Assembly (NCBI GenBank): GCA_031216445.1
Contig: CM062213.1
Span: 14,881,501 to 14,945,500, forward strand
Direction of reading: 5' to 3'
Length of the DNA: 64,000 nucleotides
DNA from: Lateolabrax maculatus
Lineage: Eukaryota > Chordata > Actinopteri > Acropomatiformes > Lateolabracidae
The notes beneath the pieces are model-generated. The model ran no database searches and was not told the origin of the DNA. It saw only the letters and a program-made list of their open reading frames with translations. Both the position numbers and the translations under genes were made by a program. Below are positions 55,901-63,058 of the stretch, piece by piece; positions within the stretch are counted from its first letter, which is position 1; every line of letters starts with the position of its first letter.

Positions 55901-58550
55901 CTTCTAACTCATGGCCAAGACACTACGTTCAGAGTTCAGGCACCAGCGACCGAGCTTCCTGCACCTTGAGCCTCTAAAAAGACTAACTCCCCCCATGAGC
56001 ACTCATTAACTTTGTCCCTAATTTAATCAGAAAGACAGACAGACATCGGGAGAAATCAGTCTGAACCTTTTCAATAAATACTTAGCACGAGTCTACCCAC
56101 TGCACCATTTAAATATGAGAGATAAAACGAACAAATCTCTTGGAGAATATGGTAACTAGCACTTTGCTTTCTGAAGGGATTCTTTTAACATAGATATCAT
56201 ATTTCTCTCTCATCAGCTAACATGAACTTCATATAGAAGTACTGAACTCGGCACGGATTTAACTTTTTCTCAAGATGCTGATGAACTGGCAACCCTCACT
56301 GGCAGACAGACAATCTTCCAGAGACTAGAACTCTAGTATGAAAGTGGAGTCTAATCAAAAAGAAAAAAAAAAAAAACTTCTTTTAACAAGATCAAATAAT
56401 TAGGGTTGGAAGATAAGCTTAATTAGAAAGCTGCATAAGAGCATCACCCTCAGTATGCAGCCACACAGAAACAGGGAGGAAATATCTGTGTATACGTGAA
56501 TAATTTCCTGAAGACACCCCCCATCAATTCAAGTCATTTTTTAAACAACAAGCCCAGTTCACTTGTTCAACATTCTTGTATGTGATTATATTCTGGTTTT
56601 CTATGATAGCAAATTTGATATATTCTGATTGGGGAGCACTGAACAGATAAAATACGTCACCTTGGGCTCTGAAAATCTGTGATGGGCATTTTTCAATATT
56701 TTTTGACAATTTACAGATGTGAGTCATTGATAAATTGAAAAAAATGGTCAGATTACTTAGTTGCAGCCCTAATCTACTAAAAATAATACAAAACTACCAC
56801 ACACTATAAATTACTTCCACATACATATGGACATGGTCGTCCTGTATTACATACAACACTTGTACCCCTCAGATAAGCCTTTAAAGTAGTGTGTGTGTTT
56901 GTGCCGGTCTCTGTGTACCATGTGTGAATGTGCGTCTTAACCTTCCTAGCGGCCAGTCATTCATCTTAGTTTGACAGTCCCATTACCAGAGGCAGCTACT
57001 GTGGCTCAGAAAAGAGCACTGGGTGCACCAGAGGTAATACCACTTAGCAAAGCCATCATACTGATGCTTACTTCTTCTCAGCCGTTACAATTAGCATCAT
57101 TCTAATGTTTTCTTTAAAACATCAGTCCCTTGTGCGTCATAATGAAATGCTTTGATGAGGATTGTAACCCCATTTAGTAACAAAAAAAAAAAACTCCTTG
57201 TAACATCCTTGCATTTTAAACCCCAATATCTTCACATTTAAAATGACTATGCCCAGTCATAGCCATTCTGCAGAAACAGTCCCACCGCGTCAACAAATTG
57301 ATATGGCCGTGCAGAATCGCTGCTGTAATTGTTTTGGGACTACAACTGCTGTCTGTATTCAAGTATTTTAGACCCTCTCTTTGACAAGATGCTCATAGCT
57401 TCACAATTCACTCAGCACCGAGTTATCACTTGTAACAGCTTACCAGTAGCATTTGTCATTGTTGTCCAGTAGTTTCTCCACCATGTGCTCCACTCGAACA
57501 AACCAGCTGGGGACGGCTTTGTAGATCAGGGGCGTGTCAGACCTAAATGTACATAAACACATTACATATAAAATATGGTCGCAACATACAGACATTTTTT
57601 TTTTTTCTTCTGACAATTATTATTTGTAATTTGCAAGCATATTGTGTATTTTGATATACTTTGTCCTGCTGTTGATCTGCAATATTGATCACTGAATTCC
57701 CTTGGGAATGGGCTGGTACAGTCAATAATAGGTGGTGGTGGTTTTTATCCACACTAGCAGCATGGCTCTAGAAATGGCAATGGTGCTTGGTGGGTCAATC
57801 CACCACTTTGTTTCAGAATGAAATATCTCAACATCCTAATGACTTTGATGATCCTCTCACTTTTCCTCTAGCACCATCATGAGGTTCACATTTGTGGTTT
57901 TGAGTGAAACGTCTTAATTATTTGATGGATCTAGCAATCATCAGGTCAAAATCTGTTGTCCAGTACATACAATAATCTTAGCTGTACTTACATGTTCGCA
58001 TGTTAACATATACATTTAGCTCTTAGTCTTTCTGTGCCAAAGTACAACCTCACAGAGTCACTAACATTGCAGTAGACGCCATCTCGAGAAAAAAAACTCA
58101 ATTTTGGGAGGAATCTTTTCTTTCTTACCCACAGAAAGCAGAAGACGACATGAGCCAAAGTAAACCAAGTTCAAATATTTGTTTTGAACATGTGGTGACA
58201 ATCTAAATCTGTTTTTACTATAATTTAATTAACTTGTTTGACTCCTTTCTACCTAATATGTTTTAACAGTATTGCACTTTTTTTTTTTTTATCTCCACCA
58301 TCAATTTGTGGTTTATGTGGTATTATTTGCAAGTTTTATCTAAAGCATAGCTCCCTCCAACATGGCTGAGATCTACCTTACAGGTGTCGAGTTGTTAATA
58401 ACAACAGTTCATCTCTTCTAGCCTGTGTCTCTGAGTGGCTTAGAGAGCACATCTCTGCATATTTACTGGGTTAATTAATCCTACTCAGGTCAGCCTGCAG
58501 CTGCTCCAAGTGAGAGAGTGATTTAGTCTGCTCAAAAAGTAAGTTTGTAT

Positions 58551-58595
<45 letters not shown>

Positions 58596-59000
58596 CTTGT
58601 TAGTTACGATGTGATAATGTGGGACCTTCGTAGGTTATGTGTGTGTCATCCCACTGACATTAGCTTTGTGAATTGATTCTGTGCAGACACCACAGATATT
58701 TCTATTGACGTCCTGCGTTTATACTCGTCTTCTACCACTAAAATAAGACCGCCTTGACTGTAGTAGAAAATATAATATTTAATTTATACAGGCCAACATC
58801 TGTGGTTTATTTAAGACTCAAAGTGAAGCTATTAGTTGGAAGGAGTCACTCTAACATAGCACAGAGGTTAACAGAAGTTTCACAGTTTGAATTTTGTACA
58901 CGTCTCACCTCCAGCAGAACGGGTAATTATGTTTGAAACTGCTGGCATTGACGAGGCGACCCTTCTCCTTCAGCCACTTGATGATATTCTTGTCAGCATC
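27998..59000 (-). CDS. iars1: Isoleucyl-tRNA synthetase, cytosolic (iars1), 22 exons, 5' end and last exon not seen
   Basis: Class I aminoacyl-tRNA synthetase that attaches isoleucine to tRNA-Ile in the cytoplasm and, from family knowledge, is a component of the vertebrate multi-synthetase complex. I joined 22 minus-strand exons by eye; every border is GT-AG and phases agree throughout, giving 2617 bases (872 codons plus one base). The product matches vertebrate IARS1 from roughly residue 366 on: end of the editing/catalytic region, the KMSKR loop (46940-47023), the anticodon-binding helical domain, and two C-terminal UNE-I repeats. The family's usual length is about 1260 residues, so about 365 N-terminal residues (with the HIGH-type motif) and a short last exon are missing from what I can see. 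No frameshift or internal stop was found, so the gene looks functional. Individual exons are listed separately. Confidence 0.97.
28937..28982 (+). repeat. (GT)23 microsatellite next to an iars1 splice donor
   Basis: Uninterrupted GT run of 46 bases, read as (CA)23 in the iars1 transcript, starting about 17 bases after the donor of visible exon 21. Confidence 0.95.
29000..29152 (-). CDS. iars1: iars1 visible exon 21 (UNE-I linker and repeat 2 start)
   Basis: 153 bp. Encodes LTGKVDLQTLSGKTLSVTSG, a Ser/Pro/Gly/Thr-rich linker (SSSPGPGSSPTTD) and CPYVNLLLCNSQPA. The linker is low-complexity and poorly conserved with mammals. Acceptor TTCATTACAG, donor GTGAGA. A (CA)23 tract begins about 17 bases into the downstream intron. 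Confidence 0.94.
29574..29699 (-). CDS. iars1: iars1 visible exon 20 (UNE-I repeat 1, second half)
   Basis: 126 bp. Encodes GVVLLENPKGDNRLDLDKLK then KVSSSIFGTNNTQLRFFNGG. The segment LLENPKGDNRLD is repeated as LLVNPVGQNGLD in visible exon 22, showing the tandem repeat. Acceptor CTTCTTCAG, donor GTGAGC. Confidence 0.97.
29803..29923 (-). CDS. iars1: iars1 visible exon 19 (UNE-I repeat 1, first half)
   Basis: 121 bp. Encodes LKGSDLELTIVRGSSAPRAP then LSGPACTYVNLRVKVNNKEQ plus one base. It opens the first of two C-terminal UNE-I repeats, which tether IARS1 within the multi-synthetase complex (family knowledge). Acceptor TTTGTTGCAG, donor GTAGCT. Confidence 0.95.
30318..30494 (-). CDS. iars1: iars1 visible exon 18
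   Basis: 177 bp, phase 0 at both ends (59 codons). Encodes GHLVPSDEITVYYRCQPKGE, then YLDSVIEAHTDFILATTKAP and VVIEEKTQ. The first two residues (Gly-His) differ from the Cys-Asn of mammalian IARS1, but the rest aligns well. Acceptor TGTCTCACAG, donor GTATGC. Confidence 0.96.
31185..31212 (+). repeat. GT-rich microsatellite
   Basis: GT run interrupted once by GC, intronic in iars1 between visible exons 17 and 18. Confidence 0.8.
31793..32280 (+). mobile_element. MITE (GGGCTGCAACTAACTATTAT family)
   Basis: Left end GGGCTGCAACTAACTATTAT, right end GATTAATCGACTTTTAGCTC. Interior TCTATAAAGTGTCAGAATAG fits the same common fish MITE. It lies in the iars1 intron between visible exons 17 and 18. Confidence 0.65.
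32851..32946 (-). CDS. iars1: iars1 visible exon 17
   Basis: 96 bp, phase 0 at both ends (32 codons). Encodes VLVLLDVSPDQSMLDEGVAR and EVINRIQKLRKK, matching the REVINRIQKLRKK block of vertebrate IARS1. Acceptor TCCATCAG, donor GTGGGA. Confidence 0.97.
34863..34975 (-). CDS. iars1: iars1 visible exon 16
   Basis: 113 bp. Encodes SIEVDGHELHEEDLRLMYTF then NQSSGSAAQYEAHSDAQ. Acceptor TTATTTTTAG, donor GTATGC. Confidence 0.96.
34976..37401. other. iars1: iars1 intron, no further feature seen
   Basis: 2.4-kb intron between visible exons 15 and 16. AT-rich, no repeat family or second gene recognised. Confidence 0.6.
37402..37576 (-). CDS. iars1: iars1 visible exon 15
   Basis: 175 bp. Encodes ELNVRQLTLSTDKDKYGIRL, then RAEPDHMVLGKRLKGAFKAV and ESFQKT with one base of a Gly codon. 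The A-E-P-x-x-x-x-L-G-K-R-L-K-G block is conserved in cytosolic IleRS. Acceptor CACCCTCCAG, donor GTATTG. Confidence 0.98.
37577..40109. other. iars1: iars1 intron, no further feature seen
   Basis: 2.5-kb intron between visible exons 14 and 15. Nothing beyond A/T-rich sequence recognised. Confidence 0.6.
40110..40193 (-). CDS. iars1: iars1 visible exon 14
   Basis: 84 bp, phase 0 at both ends (28 codons). Encodes YPLKEVVVIHQDPEALKDIQ then SLQKYILE. Acceptor TATTTCAG, donor GTATGT. Confidence 0.96.
40652..40754 (-). CDS. iars1: iars1 visible exon 13
   Basis: 103 bp. Encodes ESLIDKRIESAVCQMQSVIE followed by LGRVIRDRKTLPVK. The Q-x-x-I-x-L-G-R-x-x-R-D-R-K block is highly conserved across eukaryotic IleRS. 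Acceptor TTTTTGCAG, donor GTGAAT. Confidence 0.97.
42650..43207 (+). other. Probable transposon 5' region with TATA box and short ORF
   Basis: CAGGGCTTCCTCC at 42650 resembles a hAT terminus. Further on, TATTTAAAAGC (about 43030) is TATA-like, and an ATG in a strong context (ACCATGG, 43127) opens a 26-codon frame (starting MDSNNSQGTATERS) that stops at 43207, directly before a TGTAAGT donor-like word. It runs antisense to iars1 in the intron between visible exons 12 and 13. I do not recognise the peptide. Confidence 0.35.
43272..43393 (-). CDS. iars1: iars1 visible exon 12
   Basis: 122 bp. Encodes APFTPFITEIMYQNLRHLID and KDTSSIHYLMLPQV plus two bases of an Arg codon. Acceptor CCCTCAG. The donor is GTTGGA, the weakest match to consensus in the gene; read-through would add Leu-Glu-Lys and a stop, with AATAAA a few bases on (see findings). 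Confidence 0.95.
43957..44034 (-). CDS. iars1: iars1 visible exon 11
   Basis: 78 bp, phase 0 at both ends (26 codons). Encodes GESGTEDCLWALETLFSVLF then SMCRLM. Acceptor CTTTGTAG, donor GTGAGT. Joins to APFTPF of the next exon. Confidence 0.95.
44503..44594 (-). CDS. iars1: iars1 visible exon 10 (anticodon-binding domain)
   Basis: 92 bp. Encodes YRLYTVVPRLVKFVDMLTNW then YVRTNRRRLK. The V-x-x-L-x-x-F-x-x-x-L-T-N-W-Y-V-R block is a conserved tRNA-binding element of IleRS. Acceptor CTTTCTGCAG, donor GTAAGA. Confidence 0.98.
44741..44861 (-). CDS. iars1: iars1 visible exon 9 (anticodon-binding domain)
   Basis: 121 bp. Encodes EDEVQFLYNESKAKQSDNIM followed by DKWIQSFTQSLIQFFKAEMN. Acceptor ATGTGTAAG, donor GTGAGA. 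A D-x-W-I-x-S-F-x-Q-S-L block is typical of this domain in vertebrate IARS1. Confidence 0.96.
45150..45305. mobile_element. MITE-like repeat (GATACTGGTATTGGTACAAC)
   Basis: The stretch GCATCGGAGGCATTTCCGAT to GGTATTGGTACAACTCTAG resembles a teleost MITE with CCGATACTGGTAT-type words. Boundaries are approximate. Intronic, just downstream of iars1 visible exon 8. Confidence 0.4.
45341..45485 (-). CDS. iars1: iars1 visible exon 8 (start of anticodon-binding domain)
   Basis: 145 bp. Encodes LYLINSPVVRAENLRFKEEG, then VRDVLKDVFLPWYNAYRFLV and QNVQRLQK. It links the catalytic domain to the helical anticodon-binding domain. Acceptor CCTTTGTAG, donor GTACAT. Confidence 0.98.
46940..47023 (-). CDS. 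iars1: iars1 visible exon 7 (KMSKR loop)
   Basis: 84 bp. Encodes DGQKMSKRKKNYPDP and KNYGADAL. KMSKR is the class I synthetase signature loop whose second lysine stabilises the transition state of aminoacyl-adenylate formation (family knowledge). Acceptor CATTCCTGCAG, donor GTCAGC. Confidence 0.99.
47509..47549. repeat. Perfect 18-bp hairpin in an iars1 intron
   Basis: Arms 47509-47526 (CAAAGGAATAAGCTACTG) and 47532-47549 are exact reverse complements around a 5-base loop (ATACA). No A/T-run artefact; composition is mixed. Confidence 0.85.
48032..48118 (-). CDS. iars1: iars1 visible exon 6
   Basis: 87 bp. Completes the Trp codon and encodes FYTLLVLSTALFGKPPFKNV followed by IVNGLVLA, ending with two bases of a Ser codon. 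Acceptor CTGCTTTAG, donor GTAAGA. This leads directly to the KMSKR exon. Confidence 0.97.
48438..48632 (-). CDS. iars1: iars1 visible exon 5 (catalytic core)
   Basis: 195 bp, the longest exon seen. Encodes LTIPSRCGKG, VFDCWFESGSMPYAQVHYPF and PADFIAEGIDQTRG plus two bases of a Trp codon. The CWFESGSMPYAQ and D-Q-T-R-G-W blocks are hallmark class I IleRS catalytic motifs. Acceptor TCTGCCCAG, donor GTAAGC. Confidence 0.98.
48633..50962. other. iars1: iars1 intron, no further feature seen
   Basis: 2.3-kb intron between visible exons 4 and 5. No conserved frame and no clear terminal inverted repeat was seen. Confidence 0.55.
50963..51036 (-). CDS. iars1: iars1 visible exon 4
   Basis: 74 bp. Encodes VVCVGSMAELEELTGVKVTD and then LHRE plus two bases of a Ser codon. 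Joins in frame to DDFEE of the preceding exon. Acceptor GTTCGTCAG, donor GTGAGT. Confidence 0.96.
51135..51320 (+). mobile_element. MITE remnant (TTGCTGGTTCCAGCTTCTCA)
   Basis: TTGATTAATCAATTAG and CATTTGCTGGTTCCAGCTTC words are characteristic of a widespread fish MITE related to the GCTGCAACTAA family. It sits about 100 bases upstream, in transcript sense, of iars1 visible exon 4. Confidence 0.5.
51646..52152 (+). mobile_element. MITE with AAGGAATAGT ends, copy 2
   Basis: Left AAGGGAATAGTTTGGCATTTT and right AAGGTCAAACTATTCCTTTA pair as terminal inverted repeats. The body is diverged and holds extra sequence (51880-51980) absent from copy 1. It lies in the iars1 intron between visible exons 3 and 4. 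Confidence 0.6.
53676..53802 (-). CDS. iars1: iars1 visible exon 3 (catalytic core)
   Basis: 127 bp. Encodes REKRFGNWLRDARDWAISRN followed by RYWGTPIPLWVSDDFEE, one of the most conserved catalytic-core blocks of IleRS/ValRS enzymes (the W-x-I-S-R-x-R-x-W-G-T-P-I-P signature). Acceptor TCTCTGCAG, donor GTCAGG. Confidence 0.98.
54030..54290. mobile_element. MITE-like repeat (ATTTAAGATTTTTTAAGACC)
   Basis: GGTTTCTGCAGGGTTCAACA followed by ATTTAAGATTTTTTAAGACC and TCAATACCATGCAATG resembles a dispersed teleost repeat. Right boundary uncertain. Intronic in iars1. Confidence 0.4.
55694..55758. repeat. Two adjacent perfect hairpins
   Basis: Hairpin 1: GTGTAAGGTCAGA (55694-55706) pairs exactly with 55713-55725. 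Hairpin 2: CTCTCTGATCTT (55729-55740) pairs exactly with 55747-55758. Only three bases separate them. Intronic in iars1. Confidence 0.85.
56525..56773 (-). mobile_element. MITE (GGGCTGCAACTAA family), inverted copy
   Basis: The end TTAGTTGCAGCCCTAA at 56758-56773 is the reverse of the family terminus. Interior ATTCTGGTTTTCTATGATAG and CTTGGGCTCTGAAAATCTG fit the same element. Intronic in iars1. Confidence 0.6.
57444..57542 (-). CDS. iars1: iars1 visible exon 2
   Basis: 99 bp, phase 2 at both ends. Encodes SDTPLIYKAVPSWFVRVEH and continues to NNDKCY plus two bases of a Trp codon. Acceptor CATTTAG, donor GTAAGC. The segment is near-identical to vertebrate IARS1 (family knowledge). Confidence 0.96.
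58557..58594 (+). repeat. (GT)16(GC)3 alternating purine-pyrimidine tract
   Basis: 32 bases of GT running directly into GCGCGC, in the iars1 intron between visible exons 1 and 2. Confidence 0.9.
58909..59000 (-). CDS. iars1: iars1 visible exon 1 (catalytic/editing region)
   Basis: Encodes a 30-codon segment starting DADKNIIKWLKEKGR and ending NYPFCW plus two bases of an Arg codon, matching the stretch of vertebrate IARS1 before the SDTPLIYK segment. Acceptor is TTTTATAG, donor GTGAGA. The exon that should precede it (ending around a GQYVK-like segment) was not found between here and 63058, so the upstream intron is at least 4 kb and probably exceeds 5 kb. Confidence 0.95.
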
Positions 59001-59128
59001 CTATAAAAGAACACCAAAACAATGGACATGATTTATTAAATGCATTTTTAAAGTTCCTACATGGTTTGGTGTGATGTGCAAAGCTGTCACAGCGTACTGA
59101 CAAACCCTGGAGTACACCTGTACATCAC

Positions 59129-60225
59129 TAGCCTGGGAACCAGACGAGTCTGCAAGCTCATGTTTTATTTGCTCTGGCTGATAAGTCTGGCCCCTCTCCC
59201 ATTCAAACTGACTTCCTCGGTACTGGCAGTGTGGTTTTATCGGGCGAGCCAATCACAACCATTTATCGATTATGAGGCGGGTTTAATGTGATGACTGACA
59301 GAGACAAGCGCCGTTCAGGTATCTTTGTAAATATCCAAGATGGCGCTGTCAATACGGAACATTTAACGGCCGGCTACAGCAGCAGTATTAAACGGACCGG
59401 ATGGTAAATTTTCTCTAAAAGAAGAACAAACAATTGCACAATAAGTTTACTGTACTTCTGACAGGACGTACCGTCCCATACCGTTTCCCTTGGAAATCAA
59501 AAATGAACTGAGAGGTTCCAGACTAATATGCATTTGAGAAATAGTCTGGCGATGCCAGGCTAAGTTTTTCCTGGCTCAGAATGGGTCTTTGGGGGGTCAC
59601 TACACACAACAGTGCAGTGCCCGATAATATTTACTGTTGTGCAGTCAGTGAGTCTGTATTACCTTATTTGACAGAAATCTATGCATTTTCACACTTTTTA
59701 AGAAGCAACTCCAGAAATAAAACAACTTTTATTTTTATGGAAATCACAGTAAGTCCTCTCTTCCATTGGCGCTAGCTTCACAGCAGAGCATTCAGGCCCA
59801 TTAAAAACAATGCAGCTCAGCTGGCTGCAGCGCCAGCCACATGTGTAAAATATAGTGGCTGTTGATGAGAGGGGAATTGACTGCTGGAAGTCAAAGATGT
59901 CGTATTTAACTCTGTGTTCTGCTTGTTCAACAATTGCTATTAAACATATTTGTAGAGGATTTGAATTTCTTTTTTTATTCTCAATTCTTCTCATTTTGGC
60001 ACTTGTGATTTTCCTTTGTGTTGGCTAAAATCTCTTTGGGGGGGGCAAAGATTCCACTCGGTAGGAAAAACCCTGTAATACTGGTATAAACTTCTGACAG
60101 GACGGCATTTTGTTGCTCTGATTGATTGTCTAAGACCGTCGATAACGCCCCTTGGAAATCTAAAATGAATTGAGAGGTTCCAGACTAATGCGCATTTGCA
60201 AATTAGTCTGGTGATGCCAGGCTAG
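59129..60225 (+). mobile_element. Composite hAT-like element with perfect 8-bp target duplication
   Basis: 1097 bp from TAGCCTGGGAACCAGAC to GTCTGGTGATGCCAGGCTAG, flanked by TACATCAC at 59121-59128 and 60226-60233. Inside, 59129-59562 is by itself a complete short copy of the 549-1000 family. It is followed by the inverted module shared with 3697-4034 (about 59563-60089), then a second copy of the family's right-hand 135 bases. It looks like an element inserted into another with the tail duplicated. Confidence 0.8.
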
Positions 60226-60239
60226 TACATCACAGCTGC

Positions 60240-62040
60240 AAGGTGCAAGGTTAAACCACTGGAGGAAATATGTGTAAAGATCATTATTTATGTCTATTTA
60301 GAACATGAAATTGAAAAAACATTAATTTTATCAGCATTCTGGCTAATCTGCCACATAATCATCAGGCTCTTTTGCATCAGACCATATTTTTCCCATCAAT
60401 ATCTATTAATGGAAGCACTTTCAAGCTGTCCTTGCCGTGGACCACATTTACTGTAACCATGCAGCAAATCTTAAAAAAAAAAAAGTACACTTATTTTGTA
60501 TCATGTTTTTTTTTTTTTCTTTTATGTCCCTTCCTCGTGATATTTTTCAAATAGTATCATAATGGTTTTAATTATACATTCTGCCATAAAACGTTTGCAT
60601 TATTTAACACCGCAGTGGAAAAAATAACTTCTGGACGACACCACACCATTTTATGCATCTCAGGGATTTAACAGTTCAGTCTTTATCTTAAATAGTTACC
60701 TTCAACATTTCTACTGTTCATATTATTCAGTAAAACTACTCAGATCAAGATAATGTGTATTCATAATGTGCAGTAGCTCGACTACATCTGTACTTACTAC
60801 ATATATCAGACATTTTAACTAATAGTAATATTACATATTATGACTATATTTAGTAATGACCAGTGGTTCCCCTGTACATATTCTACAACAGCAATCTATA
60901 ATAAGTTTTTTTATTTTTTATTTATTTCGTGTGCAAAGTCAAACCACAATATGGTAACACTGGCAGTGTGTTCTCCCAGCTATGGCTCCAGTTAAGGCAA
61001 AACATTTGTCCTACCATGCCATTCTTTTTAACTACGTAAGGTTTTTTTTTAATATCAACTTTATCCTTCAGTTAAGAATCTCTATATTCTTTGAATATAC
61101 CATGGCTTTATGCTTCCCTTTAAGAAAGAAAAAGCTAAATTCACAGCCAAGGTCTCAATCTGCTCATACAGCTATAATAAATATCACCAAACAGGTATGG
61201 AAAGATGGCCCACTTTGTCATCCAGCTCATTGTTTATGGCAAACAAACAATCTAATATGCAATCAGCCCTGTGCTGTATCACACACTATTTCATCTCCCT
61301 CTAACCAAGCTCAGAGTGCAATTCAAAGGAAGCTCATAAATATGACTTTTCAGCAAGGTGTTTGGCAGACTGTTGGTTGTGACCTCTTTGTGGAGAGAGG
61401 GGTTTTAAATATTCTCAGCCAGGAGTACATTTTGTTATGCCCTGACCCAGGCTCATTAAAACATGAAAGTACACCTATGATGTGGAGATTGGTTGGAACT
61501 TTGCCTGCAACCCATTGAGAGAATAAACCCATTTCATCACCTGGCCAATAGAGAATAAACAAGGGTTAGTCAATATGTTACTCAATCACTCACACATATT
61601 TGTGACTCTTTTAGAATATCTTTGTCACAAAGCATAATTAATCAGTAGAGTTACCAGAAACGTAATTTTTCTCTTGTGTAATAATCTGAACTTCCGCAGC
61701 TAAACTTACAGCCTGCCTGCTATGGAAAACAGCAACCTGAAGCAGCCATTTTATTCCTTAGTGGTATATTTATAATTGTGTTATATAATAAAGCAAAAAG
61801 CCGAATACTAAAATAATTGTAATACACTGGATCTGACTCGGTAAGAACTGCTTTTCAGCATATTTCCTGTTTTGTAGGTTAAAATGAGGGTAAGTGAAGA
61901 GAAATAAAGAAAAACTGAGATATACAGTTATTAAAGAAAGAGATTAAGTAAATGAGTAAGAAGAGACTTATCATTAAAGAGTGCAATAGGCAACTCACAG
62001 GAGAAAGGAAAAATGATCAATACATTATTTGGTATGCTCA
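60240..62040. other. Spacer or iars1 intron, no exon found
   Basis: Searched by eye on the minus strand for the iars1 exon that should precede DADKNII; none found. A 178-codon plus-strand frame at 60982-61518 shows no recognisable protein features. Confidence 0.5.
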
Positions 62041-62048
62041 CTTCAATC

Positions 62049-62054
62049 TTTATT
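62049..62054 (-). terminator. Candidate polyadenylation signal AATAAA
   Basis: On the minus strand AATAAA lies about 1 kb past the filament-gene stop codon. It is the clearest such hexamer I noticed there and could end that gene's transcript, but AATAAA is frequent in AT-rich DNA. Confidence 0.25.
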
Positions 62055-62580
62055 AAGTAACAGTTGGTCAACATTAGTGTCAATTGTCAATGGTTATGTC
62101 CTGTCAAAACATTTGAAATAAAGGGGCACTGTAAAGACCAGTCCATAACACTAATAATATTTGTTCTGCTTTGTTTGGGTTGAGATGTGACACAACACAT
62201 CATGTTTTTTTATAAAGGAGGTGGGATACTAAAGTTGGAGCAAGAGAAGCAGTGGCGACAAAAACTGAACAAATGAGGCAAAGGGAAGGGACAGGATCGG
62301 TGATAGAGGTATAACAGTAGGGTTGATTTTAAAGGATAAAACGGACGGTGAATTCAGCAAGGGTGTTTTAGGAACAGGAGTAAAAGAAAAAGGTTTAAAT
62401 ATGGAAACCTGAGGGCTGCCATAAAACAGGTAAGTACTGGAGGTGACAGGGTAGAGCTGGTTAGGGAAAAGAAAGGACGATGTAAAAGGACTGGGAGGAA
62501 TTGGGAAGCAAGCAGACATTGTAAGCAAAGACACAAGGATAACAGGGTCAGGGTGTGGCAAAGTAAGTAATAAGGTAAGT

Positions 62581-62909
62581 AGGGCTGGGTATCGAACCTC
62601 AATACTTCTCAAGTACAGAGCAAAATATGTTTGTAGCACCAAGTATCCAAAACTGTTAAGTACAGAAAGATGGCATTAAATGTTTGGTCAGATTTGTAAT
62701 CTTGTTCACATTTTTGATCAGATACTTCCTAATCTGAACCATTTCTTTTCCCCACTGGATATAATTTTGTCATTGTCAAATGAAAACATAAAGTATTAAT
62801 TTATTTATTAAGGTTTCAAGAGAAGTATCATTTTGGTATCTGTACTGAAACTCAGGTGTCCAATCGACACCGGTATCAAAACATAAAACTTAAAAAAATA
62901 CCCAGCCCT
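62581..62909 (+). mobile_element. MITE (AGGGCTGGGTATCG ends)
   Basis: AGGGCTGGGTAT at 62581-62592 and ATACCCAGCCCT at 62898-62909 are perfect 12-bp inverted repeats. Flanks AAGGTAAG and GAAGTAAG resemble an 8-bp duplication with two changes. It lies between the filament gene and iars1 visible exon 1. Confidence 0.75.
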
Positions 62910-63058
62910 TGAAGTAAGGAGGTAAAATAGGGAAAGAATGGGTAAGATATGGAAGAATTTAGAGGCTTTTTAACTAGAATTAGCTGATCTCTCCACTCCA
63001 CGATGCTGTTTATCTTCTCTATTGCTGCTTTGGAGTTGTGGCTCCTCATCCTGGATAT

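Noticed and set aside
27998..59000. Intronic H/ACA snoRNA (human IARS1 hosts one)
   Set aside because: I could not confidently place the H and ACA boxes in any intron by eye, so none is annotated.
60982..61518. 178-codon plus-strand open frame
   Set aside because: No recognisable domain, no splice or promoter context, composition of ordinary AT-rich spacer; long frames of this size occur by chance in 64 kb.
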